From: Epiperipatus broadwayi
Taxonomy: Eukaryota > Onychophora > Udeonychophora > Euonychophora > Peripatidae
NCBI GenBank assembly: GCA_028023455.1
Contig: JAQFVV010006652.1
Location: 494,132 to 558,131 of the forward strand
Direction: 5' to 3'
DNA length: 64,000 nucleotides
The notes under the pieces were generated by a model. It did no database searches. It saw only the letters and a list, made by a program, of their open reading frames with translations, and was not told the DNA's origin. Below, piece after piece: positions 12,079 to 22,686 of this stretch. The position numbers and the translations under genes were made by a program. Numbering within the stretch: the first letter of the stretch is position 1; each line of letters begins with the position of its first letter.

Positions 12079-14010
12079 ATTAGAATGTTTCTGTGATTTC
12101 CCAAAAACATTGGAATATTATGCAAGTTTAAATATTTCCATATTTTAATCATTTATAACCATTGGAGTATAAACCGATGAATTACTTAATGAACTTTATT
12201 ATAACTTCTTATTTAATTAGACTTTTTATTATTAGTGTAATAAAGAAATATTAAAGTTCTCCAGATATTATTATTATATGAATATACAGGTAACAATTTT
12301 ATAAATTTTATTATTTATGATATTGGGTATGGTTAAATATATGATTTACATTGGGATTAGGTTGTACTTGTGACTAACTTATAAACTTATGCCAAATTTG
12401 TTATAATAAATCTATTATATGTTTCATTGATCCTTAAGTTTCAATCTTAAATTTATAAGGAATTAATCATCCTTAGTTAGATAATTAAATCTATAGGGAA
12501 TATTTTATGCATAACTCCTGTATTAATTTTTTTAAATGCTATAGTATATAGTAAGGCATCCTATTGATATGAATTGTATTTTGCTAGTAGAATTTTACTC
12601 CTAATAAATTACTAAGCTTTTAAATAATATAGAAGCTTAAAAAATGAATCCAGTAAAGGATATTAAGGTATAATAAATTAGCCATATATTTTAAATATCA
12701 TTTAGGAGTGCTAAGTAAATAATTTCACTTGCTTTTAAAAACGTAAAAGACTTACCATGGGTTATTAAGAGAAATTGATTAATTGTTGATTAGTTATTAG
12801 GAACAAACTAATAAAAGACAGCATAAAACATTTATTATTATGATTAATACCCTTTGTTTAAATAATATACAACCTACTCCAATGGAGTGTTAATGTCTTT
12901 GCAACCCTGTCTGATTACTCACTTTCATATCTCAAGCTTAGATTGGACTTATAGAACAAATATTAACATTTATTAAGTCTTTTATAAAAATTTTATCATT
13001 AATTATGTTTGTTATTACTTCTGTTTTGTCACTGCGTATTTACAAAATAAAGATCATATTTTAAGATATTACATTACACATAAATCTATTTGGATTGGAT
13101 ATATCTAAGGTATAGGGTAAGATGATGTACATAAAATTCCCTTTTACATTTATCATACCCTAAGTTAGTGAATAAACTTTACATCCAAAGATTTATTTTC
13201 TTATTTTATTGTAAATAATTACAATTGATTCATAATCCTGAGATAAATCATTAATTAACATTATTTTTAAAATTTCTAGCCTTAGATTAAACACAGATTA
13301 ATTTATACTTAATTAGTACTTTAAATAAGAAATACTAGAAAATATTTATTTAAAACATATTAAAAGTAGTAGGCAAACATATACAGAAATACCCCGAGAA
13401 ATGTATTTATTTCAAATTTTATATATTATTAAAGTATAAAATAGTTTTAACATTCGTTTAATGGGGAATAGAACATATATGCATTCTAGTTTAATTTGGT
13501 AAATTCACTTCCACATAGAGTTATTTGTATCAAATGCTTACCTTTTCCTATTGTTGATCGCAAAATCTTGAGAACTTCTCATTATGCTTTATAGGTGAAA
13601 AATTGGCTTTTCAAAAGTGTGGACTACAGTTTTTTAAGGGTCTATCACAGCCCATTTGATATTATAATACATATTTGTTTATTTTGAACAACCATTTATA
13701 TATTTATTTGTACACTAATGATTATCTGCTTAATTTTATTATGAATATTGGGAGGGACTTTATGTATTTCAAAATAGATAACATCTATTTTAAAATGACA
13801 CCTTTTTTAAATAGCTTATAAATTTCTTATTTTTAATAAACAAAAAACTCTTACCTTCCACATATGTCAAATATTAATGTGATGGTTATCATAATGCTTA
13901 TAATCAATTTGTACTCACCATTTCAATTAATAATCAATTATTTTCTATATTTTTTTTAAATTTAATTTCTTTAAAATCATCCACCATTTTTAATGGTGGC
14001 CATCTTGAAA
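12079..14010. other. AT-rich stretch without genes
   Basis: No ORF, repeat family or RNA gene recognised. Confidence 0.6.
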
Positions 14011-14120
14011 ATTAATGCAGTCATAAGGCAGTAATTTTAAGAAGACCATATCAGTGGAAGTTAACATGGTAACTTGTATGTCATTGTCTCTTAAAATTAC
14101 TGCCTTATGACATCATTAAT
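14011..14120. repeat. Hairpin (inverted-repeat) element, 110 bp
   Basis: Arms of about 35 bp at each end (shared core GTCATAAGGCAGTAATTTTA) are inverted copies around a 40-bp loop. It resembles a tiny non-autonomous DNA transposon, but no clear target duplication was found. Confidence 0.7.
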
Positions 14121-15825
14121 CCTAGTACAATATTTGTTCATTGTATACAATATAATAATTGTGTTTTGATTATACAATTAAAATATGATTATTGTACTTG
14201 CCTTATTTTTATGAAGTCTGTAATGACATATCCAAAATGAATAATATTTTCATCATAAACATAAAAAATATTAGCTTTATTCATTACAATAAATAATAAA
14301 AAACATACTTTGAACATATAAAGGAACAAAATACATTAAAAGTAAAAATTTTAATTTGTACATTAGTTAAAATATATTTACTAAATCAATTTTTGCATAA
14401 TTTTATTAAAACACTAATTCTGCATGAAAACTTCATTAAAAAGAGAGGGGTAAAATAATTTCATGCATTCTTCAATTAATAATTAATTTTATATGAATAA
14501 CATTACTAAACATAAGTTGCAGATATTACTTACTTGCTAATTTTTAGTAAGCACTCTTGTAATTTGTTCCTGATATATTTAAAACAATGGTGGGTTTTAT
14601 CACAAAGAGTAAAAAAATATCAACAAAAAATACTGTCAAATTTTCTTTCAGCACAAAATTTGATCATATATAACAATAAGATGTCTTAAAAATAAATTTT
14701 AAAATGTGCTTATCTCAGAAACAAACCTTATTTAATTAATTTCTGATTAGTGGTTTTGTATCTATAGAAATGTGAATTGTCTCAGATAAAAATATATTAT
14801 TGTATACTTAAACAATATTGGCAAAAAAAAAAAAAATTAAATGTATTTAAATTATTAAGACTCTATATTTCTTTATCTAATTTTTATTTAATTATAACTG
14901 TGTTTATGTAAAATAAACAAAATCACAAATCATTATTTTAAAAAAAAATTAATAGTGCTGAAAAAAAAAAGTCAAAATGTTATTGGTTAATTATTTAGAA
15001 AAATAAAAAAGTTTGATAATAGTACATAAAGTGTATAAAAAATCAATTTTAAAATGCATATTGTGTCAACTTATTATTTTTATATACTTCATTTTAATTA
15101 TTCTCTACCTGAAATTAAAATTGGCTAACTTTAAGTTAGTATTTTTTTTTTATTAATAATATGTTTTTTAGAATATTTATTCATTAATTATAACTTTTTT
15201 CAATTTTAAACGTTTAATTTTTTTAATTGCCCTTTGGTAATAAATTAATTTTCTTATAGAAAACCATTATGATTACTTGTCTTTTTATGAGATTTTTGAT
15301 TTACAAGGCATTTTGGTAAATCAACTCTAGGATAAATCTTTAAATTATTATTTGTTAACTATTGTTATGGAGAAGTTTCAATATAGAAAGATAATGCTGA
15401 CATAAAATAGAATGTGTGAATGAATATTCAGCATTAATTATTAAATGCATAAAAAATAAGGAAAAGATTCAAATTCGAATAACAGGTGGAAATGACTGCA
15501 TGCTAAGACTTTATAAAAATGGCCAAGGATTGTGATAACAAAAAGGAACTAATTACTTTACATAAAAATTTATTATTCTTTTAAAATTTATGCTAATTAA
15601 ATTAAGGCATGATTAAATAAAATACCAGTTTATACTAGTTTATAAACAGATTTACAAAATCAATAATAATGATAATTTATACAATACTTTCAAGATAATG
15701 GAAATAAATATTTAACATTAGTACTAAAATAATATATTTTAAAGTTCATACCCATTACCTTTCATCACTAAGAGTTTGATCTCAGATTTCAGGTATTGGT
15801 ACACTTTTAGCAGACTTTGTTCAAC
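14121..15825. other. AT-rich stretch without genes
   Basis: Nothing recognised apart from homopolymer A and T runs. Confidence 0.6.
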
Positions 15826-15836
15826 TATATCTATAG

Positions 15837-16190
15837 ACACTAAACATCACATGATCATTATTTCTTATGCTTGCTCATAATTGTTATATGACTATATAAG
15901 CTAATGAGCTTAGATTGAAAGTATCATGTTTTCAATTTTATTCTCATAGTTTTGTAATTAAGTGGAGGTAAAAGGTGACTGCTGGAGAGTTGCATTAGAT
16001 CCTAAGATCTAGATGCAGTGATCTCAGATTCCAGGCTCCTCACTGATGAAAGCGATAAGCCAGAAACTAGTCTGGAGATATTGGATAAGTAGGCATTAGA
16101 TGGGGATTTTCTGCATAAGCCTTCTGGCATCCATTGATTACTCTGTTTTGCACTGAGTGGCACTACTGTATGGAGAGTTTTGCCTGTTTT
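15837..16190 (+). mobile_element. Family X short retroposon, best full copy
   Basis: 354 bp, flanked by an 11-bp target duplication TATATCTATAG (15826-15836 and 16191-16201). One end (A) has AAACATCACATGATCA; the other (B) ends GAGTTTTGCCTGTTTTT. It holds no ORF. A hammerhead-like core lies in the middle. Related copies, several with their own duplications, are at 20021, 41818, 42623, 43957 and 45028. The duplication lengths fit LINE- or Penelope-type integration. Confidence 0.75.
16036..16079 (+). ncRNA. Hammerhead-like core in family X
   Basis: CTGATGA, a weak 2-3 bp stem II, GAAAC-TA-GTC (A-U and C-G pairs form a two-pair stem III ending in a GUC cleavage triplet), then TGGAG, which pairs with the CTCCTCA preceding the core (five of six positions). 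Copies at 41818 and 42623 keep the TAGTC; the one at 45028 keeps CTGATGA. Confidence 0.5.
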
Positions 16191-16201
16191 TATATCTATA
16201 G

Positions 16202-19200
16202 CAATGTTCAGTTTTAATCGTACTGTTCTTAATTCCATAGGCAATATGATTTCTCCCCAAAGTAGAGATACTTGAAGTTTCAGCATATAATGGACACAAC
16301 ACTGTTTCTACATTAAATGACAGCTCATCTCTATACTTCTCTACGGATCTTTGGCTCACAATCTGACAGCTGGCAAGAATGATATGGATGTGGCTTCTCT
16401 ATTGCTCCATGATTTCTCAACACCAAGAATAATAAATAAAATGGAATCACAATCAGAGTCTAATTATCAGCAATAATTATTCAGCAGTAATCAATAAAAT
16501 CAAAGTATATATTGAGCACACTGATTTATCCTCTATTTATAGTTCCTGGAATTAACTTATCGGCAAAATCTGATCCATCATCTATCATTCCAATTTATTT
16601 TGGCCCATTGCTTATTTGTCCAATCATTACATTTACAAAATTTATATTTAAAAGGATTACCAGACTAAATTACATCAAATACTTATCTTCTTAATTAATC
16701 GAGCTGTTTATAAGAATTTTAATTACTTCTAAGCATATCATTTTCACTTTATAATTGTTAATAGAAAAAAAAACACATTTTGTTTTAACATATTTTTAAA
16801 ATAAACTTATAATAATAATACTGTATACATTTATCTGTGCATATAAATTGTAGGTATAAATTTTATTTATTAAAATTGTTGAAAATCTTTACTTTTAAAA
16901 TAAACTAATTTTTAAATTATATGAAGCATATATAAATATCACTTCAATATATTGTACCATTCACGGTCTAATTTATCATTCGTGGTTGGATTTATGCTTT
17001 CTTTAGAAAGTGCAAGTTAATCAAGCTATGAAAAAAAAAATATATTCCGATCATTTATGAGTCCGGATATCTCAAGAACATAGCTATATTTTCTGATTAA
17101 CTGGCCTAATAATTATTACAATTTGAATTGCCGGTGGAATCAGTTTTTTATTTATTTGTAAAGGGTGCCAGAATCCTATACAAGAATTCACTGATCGCAT
17201 CATCAATTTGTAACTAATAAATAAAAGTAAGATAGGGATTACATTTCTTGTCATTTTAAATTTTAAATGAAGTTTTCTTTTGGAATTTTCCACAGGTTTA
17301 AACAAGCATGTTGGCAAAGTTAATTTATACATAATAAATTCTAATAACACCCAATGAAAAATTAACATTAAAAATAAATATTTTATTATATAAATTAAAA
17401 TATTTAAATGATAAATTATTAAATAAAATTGGAAAGCACATAGAAGCTCATCCAGATAATGATGTTAAATATTTAAAACAGTTCATTTCTTTTTAGTTTC
17501 TTGTAGAAAGCTATCCATGGATAAAATGTCTATAATAAATTAGGGAATGTCTCCATTGGTAGTATATCATAAGCTTATAGTTTAGGATAATTTGCAAATA
17601 CTTAATCGAGTCACAAATTGGGTATGAATAATCTAACCAGTAAGCTTAGCTAGTTTAGGTAGATCGTTGATTATATCATGCATGATTTTTCTTGGAATGT
17701 AGAATGCGCTTATGGCCATTGATTTTAAACTTTTCCTGGTCCATTCTAAAGCTAGACTTGAAGGCTTTTTGGGGTGACCTCTTCATTATGAAAGGTGGTC
17801 TCTACAATGCTTCATTTCCACTCCTGCATGAAGACTTCATTCAGCAGATGAACAGTAGTCCTGGGCATATGTATTTCCCTTCCCAGGATCTTTATGGGGA
17901 CTTCCAGCACAAGACAAGATAACAAGAGCCAGATTAAAATTATATTCTTTTTATACTCTAGATCCAGTTTTGAAGCTTCTGCACATATTATTGTTATCAA
18001 AATACTGGTTGATAATCTTGTATATTTATTTTGTATTTTGAAATACAAAATTCTTTTTTTTTTCCACAAATTATTTCCACCATCTTTAATCAGCTTTAAA
18101 AAGGTTTTAATGATTGTAATGTTTTATGTTTGGAATTTCCTTTTATCTGGATAAATAATCTGCAAGTACTTTTATTCTTTCCAATTTTAAATTTTATTTT
18201 TAATTAAACAGATAATATTAAACACACAAAAAAAAAATTATACTAACTAAAAAAAAAATATTAAATTACGTTTTTTAACAGATCTTTAAATTTTACTCTT
18301 TTTTTTGGCTTTTAAAAATTTCCAAATGCCAAAATTCTCATGAACCATATGTATTTTAATATCGATCAATATATAATCTTATACAAGTAATTTTACTTCT
18401 GGTTTAACTAACTTTACATTCTACATGACCTATTGGGCTTACTAAAAGCATAATAAAATCAGGATGATCTGTAGAGATCCTATACAGTTTATTACCTACA
18501 AAACAGGAGTTTATTTCCTGGGTTGTAGTGTTAAATAACATCTGCTGCTTCTCTTCATCCATCTGTTCTACATTTAATGTCTTGATAATCTTGCAAAGGG
18601 GTCCTCAATAGCGGAGAGGAAAAAGATGATTCCTAGATTTCATTATTCTTTATATATTGGTTTGTCTCAATTATCTTTTCTGAATACATTAGGATACTTA
18701 ACAGATAATCCTGTAACCCAAGTTTGGTAGCCACATCTTTTTTTTATTATACATATTCAGGGACATACAAAGTAGGGAGCCTCTTTGTTATTATTTGAAA
18801 AATAAAAAAAATTACACAATAAATTGTAATTAAAATAATTTAATAATTCAAACTGCAGTAAATATAATTCAAACAGGAATTTTTTTAAGAACAAAAAGTG
18901 ACAAATGTGGGTTATTCAGTTAGTGGCCTGATATCCTAATGGCCTGCAAAATCACCACAAATGTATCTTCTTCTTTGTGCATGTGTCAAATCTCTTGTGA
19001 ATAATTTGTTTATGTTTTTTATTAATGAAGTTAGTTTTTCTAATATCTATTCAATAATGAAATATTTACATTACATTAGTATAAATAGTCAAAATAAGAG
19101 TCATAGATCACATGACCCTATCTCTTAAGCTTGTAAGTTATAAACAATGAGGATTGCCAATTCCTCTACAAGTTTTGCGATAAATGCCTAGCCAGAGCCA

Positions 19201-19860
19201 TATTACATTCTTAATTTTTATACTTATATTGTTTATTTGATATATGTTTAAAAGTCATTAACATGTCTTGCATCTTATTTTGTTTAATAATATGTTACCT
19301 TAGATAATTATTAAAAAAAATAAACACCTGTTTTATTTCCACTAGATATTATTTTTTAAAATCATTTTTCCAATACAGCAATCTTTTAAAACAAATGATG
19401 TTATATGGTTGTTAGAGTGGCATTAAGTAATAAGACCAGTGTAATAAATTTGTTAAGCATTAAATTTTTTTGGCATGTAATAACATCTTTGAAAAAATAT
19501 ATTTTATATTAATTCTGTTTTCTTTGGATTTAGACTGCCATGAGGTTTGTTATCTAGCTAAAATAGGGCACAGGCTTGCAATGAAAAGCAAAAATTTTCT
19601 GATATACCTTGGGTAGTATTATGAAATAATTATAGGTTTTTCCTTGTGAGCATGCAGCCCACTTTAGCTAGGTAACAAGTACGACAATGGTCCAATTTTA
19701 AGAACAAGCAGATTAGTAAAACGTAAAAAGATAATATTGATATTTATAAAATATGATTGACAAATATAACTCCCTACCATACAACTGACATCCAACATGT
19801 TGCAGAATTACTGTAATTATTATGATGCAATATTATTAATTATGTAATTTTTGTATAAAA
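16202..19860. other. Mostly AT-rich; unidentified less AT-rich islands
   Basis: Short open frames at 16202-16380, 17690-18070 and 18480-18740 lie in less AT-rich islands but match no family I can name and have no splice or start context I can support. They could be worn transposon pieces. Confidence 0.4.
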
Positions 19861-19873
19861 ATTGGCCTTTGTT

Positions 19874-19988
19874 AGTCAAGCATTGTTAGCTGAGATGTCA
19901 GCACAGCAACTTTGCAAGCAAGCAGTTCGTTGTAGACAGTTGTTGCAGGTTTGCCTCCCGGCCGATGCTATGATATATGGGGGAAAAA
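19874..19988 (+). mobile_element. tRNA-derived SINE
   Basis: Head GTCAAGCATTG, anticodon-like TTTGCAA, then GTTTGCCTCCCGGCCGATGC (B box and 3' acceptor) and an A-rich tail. Target duplication TGGCCTTTGTT at 19863-19873 and 19991-20001. A family X copy sits 20 bp downstream. Confidence 0.85.
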
Positions 19989-20020
19989 AATGGCCTTTGT
20001 TCATGTTTATTTTTAAATAA

Positions 20021-20150
20021 CTAAACATCACATGATCACTATTTCTTATGCTAGCACATTAGTGTTATTAAAACAGGCAACAAGCCTTCAGGCATTCATT
20101 GATTACTCTGGTTGGCACTGAGTGGCACTACTGTATGGAGAGTTTTGCCT
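20021..20150 (+). mobile_element. Family X copy, internally deleted
   Basis: 130 bp, both ends preserved (CTAAACATCACATGATCA and GAGTTTTGCCT), with the ribozyme region lost. Exact 12-bp target duplication ATTTTTAAATAA at 20009-20020 and 20151-20162. Confidence 0.8.
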
Positions 20151-20162
20151 ATTTTTAAATAA

Positions 20163-21150
20163 ATTATTAATAGTAATATGACACTTTTTATTAAAGTTAG
20201 ATATTTAAAAGAGGTTATTTCCTTGAAAGAAATCAATTACTATGACAATGTTAATAACAATACATAATCTAAATGGTCTGTTCTATTGATAAAATACTCT
20301 TTTATTTTTGAGTAATTGTCAAAAAAACTAACTAAAAAATAATCCTCTTATATTTAACTTAAAAAAAACATATACAGTATTTACAATCAGAAAAAGCTAA
20401 CAATAGAGTGATTAAGAAATCTAAACATTTTTATTTACATGTATTTTGTTTTAATTATCACAGCAACATGGGGCCTTCCTTAATAAGATATATTTGTGTG
20501 GATTGTAACTTGCGCACCCACATGTCGTGACTCTAATAATTACTGTTGACTCAGCTACTTATTAATAATATCTATTCTCATCTTATATATACATATAGGT
20601 TTGTATACGTGTTTGTCTCTCTATAAATATTATACACATTCAAAAAAAGGGAATCTACGTGGATATTTCCAGTAAACGTCTGCATTCTAAACTTGTCGTT
20701 TAACTTTAATATTCTTTTTATTTTAAATTCGGTTACTTTAATAATGTATGTTATAATACTTTGTTGTTTTAACAAAGACTTTATATATATATATTTTAAT
20801 GATACTATGAAAGATTAAAAATGTCAATTTATAATTAACGATTTGTTTAATTAATTAGAATAGGAAAAATGTTTTCATTTGACTAGGACAAAAAAATATA
20901 AAGATTAGAAGGAAATTATAAATCTTTTAAAATTTTTAATTATTAAATATTTTAAGCTATAAATGAAATAGGTAACTACAACTTTAATTATTTTATACTT
21001 CTTGCATTAATTAAATAAGCTAATTATTAAAAAATGCAAAATATATAAATTACTTTTATTTAAGATGAAAATTTCTTAAAATAAGATTAGATATATTTGA
21101 AATAAATGTATTAGTGTTGTTGTTTTTTTTAGATTAAAAATGTAAGTGAA
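20163..21150. other. AT-rich stretch without genes
   Basis: Nothing recognised. Confidence 0.6.
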
Positions 21151-21157
21151 AATTAAG

Positions 21158-21213
21158 AGACCCGCAAATCCGGTTCAATTGCTTGTAAGGCAGCTGTGCT
21201 GACCACTCACCAT
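21158..21213 (-). mobile_element. SINE fragment
   Basis: Partial tRNA-like head on the minus strand: GGTCAGCACAGCTGCC, TTACAA, then a degenerate B-box region. No target duplication seen. Confidence 0.6.
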
Positions 21214-21430
21214 TTTAGAAGTGAAATAATAAAATAAACAAATAAAAATAATTGAATGGATTATCGCTAGGGAGATCAAATGACATTCGAATACCGGAAG
21301 TGACAAAGTTGAGCTTTGATTCAGAAATTTTTTTAATCTTTAAATCTACAAGTAATCAGTGCAAGGTTTCCTGTAGCCATAGGGTGACAAACTGAAAAAC
21401 CATGTTTAATACAATAATTGAGTAGTAAAC

Positions 21431-21616
21431 TCAAAATCTAAGAATTTCTGGAGCAAAACTCAAATCTGCCGCTTCTGGTAGCCAAATGTCATAACACTTC
21501 CCAGGCAACAAATCATTTGGTTGTTTTCTTTGGTCTATGCAGTTTGATATAATGAAGAGAATGGGATATCCCAGAGATAAATGTTCCTGAATTGATTTTT
21601 CTGGGTTATCAACCAT
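21431..21616 (-). CDS. Orphan ORF, possible exon or gene relic
   Basis: 61 residues, or a few more upstream in frame. The composition is unusually protein-like for this AT-rich setting: it includes GYPILFIISNCIDQRKQPND, then LLPGKCYDIWLPEAADLS and ends APEILRF. It contains Trp, Cys and Pro and no low-complexity run. I do not recognise the family. Neither edge has a good splice acceptor or donor, so a complete exon is not demonstrated; it may be a processed or transposon-borne fragment. It lies between a SINE fragment and a hairpin element. Confidence 0.3.
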   Translation of the reverse strand: MVDNPEKSIQEHLSLGYPILFIISNCIDQRKQPNDLLPGKCYDIWLPEAADLSFAPEILRF

Positions 21617-21871
21617 TCGATATTGATTTAGTGCGATTTATATTAAATATAATATAGAACATTTACTTTTAGGATTTAAGCTTATGAATAACAGCTAAAA
21701 CATTATTTAAATGATAATAGGCATCACATTTACAGTATACTTGTTTAAAAAACATCTGCACACATTTTTATGATTATATATAAAATTATTGAATGACGGT
21801 TTTTTAAGAGTTATATATAATATACTAAAATAATTTTTGATAAATTGATAGCATATGATAAACAATATTAT

Positions 21872-22077
21872 TATAGTCCTCCCTTCTCTCAGAAATGGAC
21901 TATTCCAGATGCCTCTTTATCTGATCGGATTAAGCATTGTTTGCCACAGGCCAATAGGCTGATGTATAGATAATAACATAGCCAATGATTATTACAGGCC
22001 AATAAGCAACAATGCTTAATCCGATCAGATAAAGAGGCATCTGGAATAGTCCACTTCTGAGAGAAGGGAGGACTATA
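21872..22077. mobile_element. MITE-like hairpin element, 206 bp
   Basis: Terminal inverted repeats of about 70 bp (21872-21942 and 22008-22077), starting TATAGTCCTCCCTTCTCTC, differ at only one position I can find. The central 65 bp contains repeated CAGGCCAATA boxes. Ends with TA fit a Tc1/mariner-type target, but the superfamily is inferred. Near-identical arms suggest recent insertion. Confidence 0.8.
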
Positions 22078-22686
22078 ACAAATATAAACATGGTTTGACT
22101 ATTACAAACACTTTGTTTAGATAGAAAAATCATTTATAAAGATATCTGAATGCATCAAACTTCAAAACAATGGAATTTTATGGATTAGATTATAAGTAGG
22201 GAGTGAGAATATAAAAAAAGTGCACTATTACATAAGCACTTATAAGTGTAGATTGTTGGGCTAATCATAGATTAGTACACTCTTTTTCTTCTCTTCTAAT
22301 ATCAAAATCATTGCAGCAATTTGGCAATTGCAAACTTTGACGTTCAAATTAGACATGTTACTGATGCACGAATTTCTCTTAACTTTTCCAATGTGACTTG
22401 TGAATGTTTTATGTTGATATTGCAGTGCAATTTTTCTATGAAATATTTTGAAATGCCCTATAATTATTACAACTAGTTGAAACTCACAAATTTTCTCATT
22501 TAAAACCTAGTATACTTTAATTGTAGTTTTGATCAATAGATGAGATCTTTTTATCTTGCAAAAAAAAAAATTATGCAGTAGAAAAAATAGAAAAATAGTC
22601 ACTTTCAGTGGTTGTCATTACAGAATATTATATGCAAAAGAAACTAAAATGGTAAGTACTTTTTTATATTTAATATGTTAATATAT

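Noticed and set aside
17692-18154. Possible transposase fragment
   Set aside because: One minus-strand frame reads LVLEVPIKILGREIH, but I could find no DDE-type motif order or terminal repeats to support it.
22681-22686. ATATAT as target duplication of the large LTR element (matching 33613-33618)
   Set aside because: Low-complexity AT sequence is common here, and the left LTR start is doubtful, so the match carries no weight.
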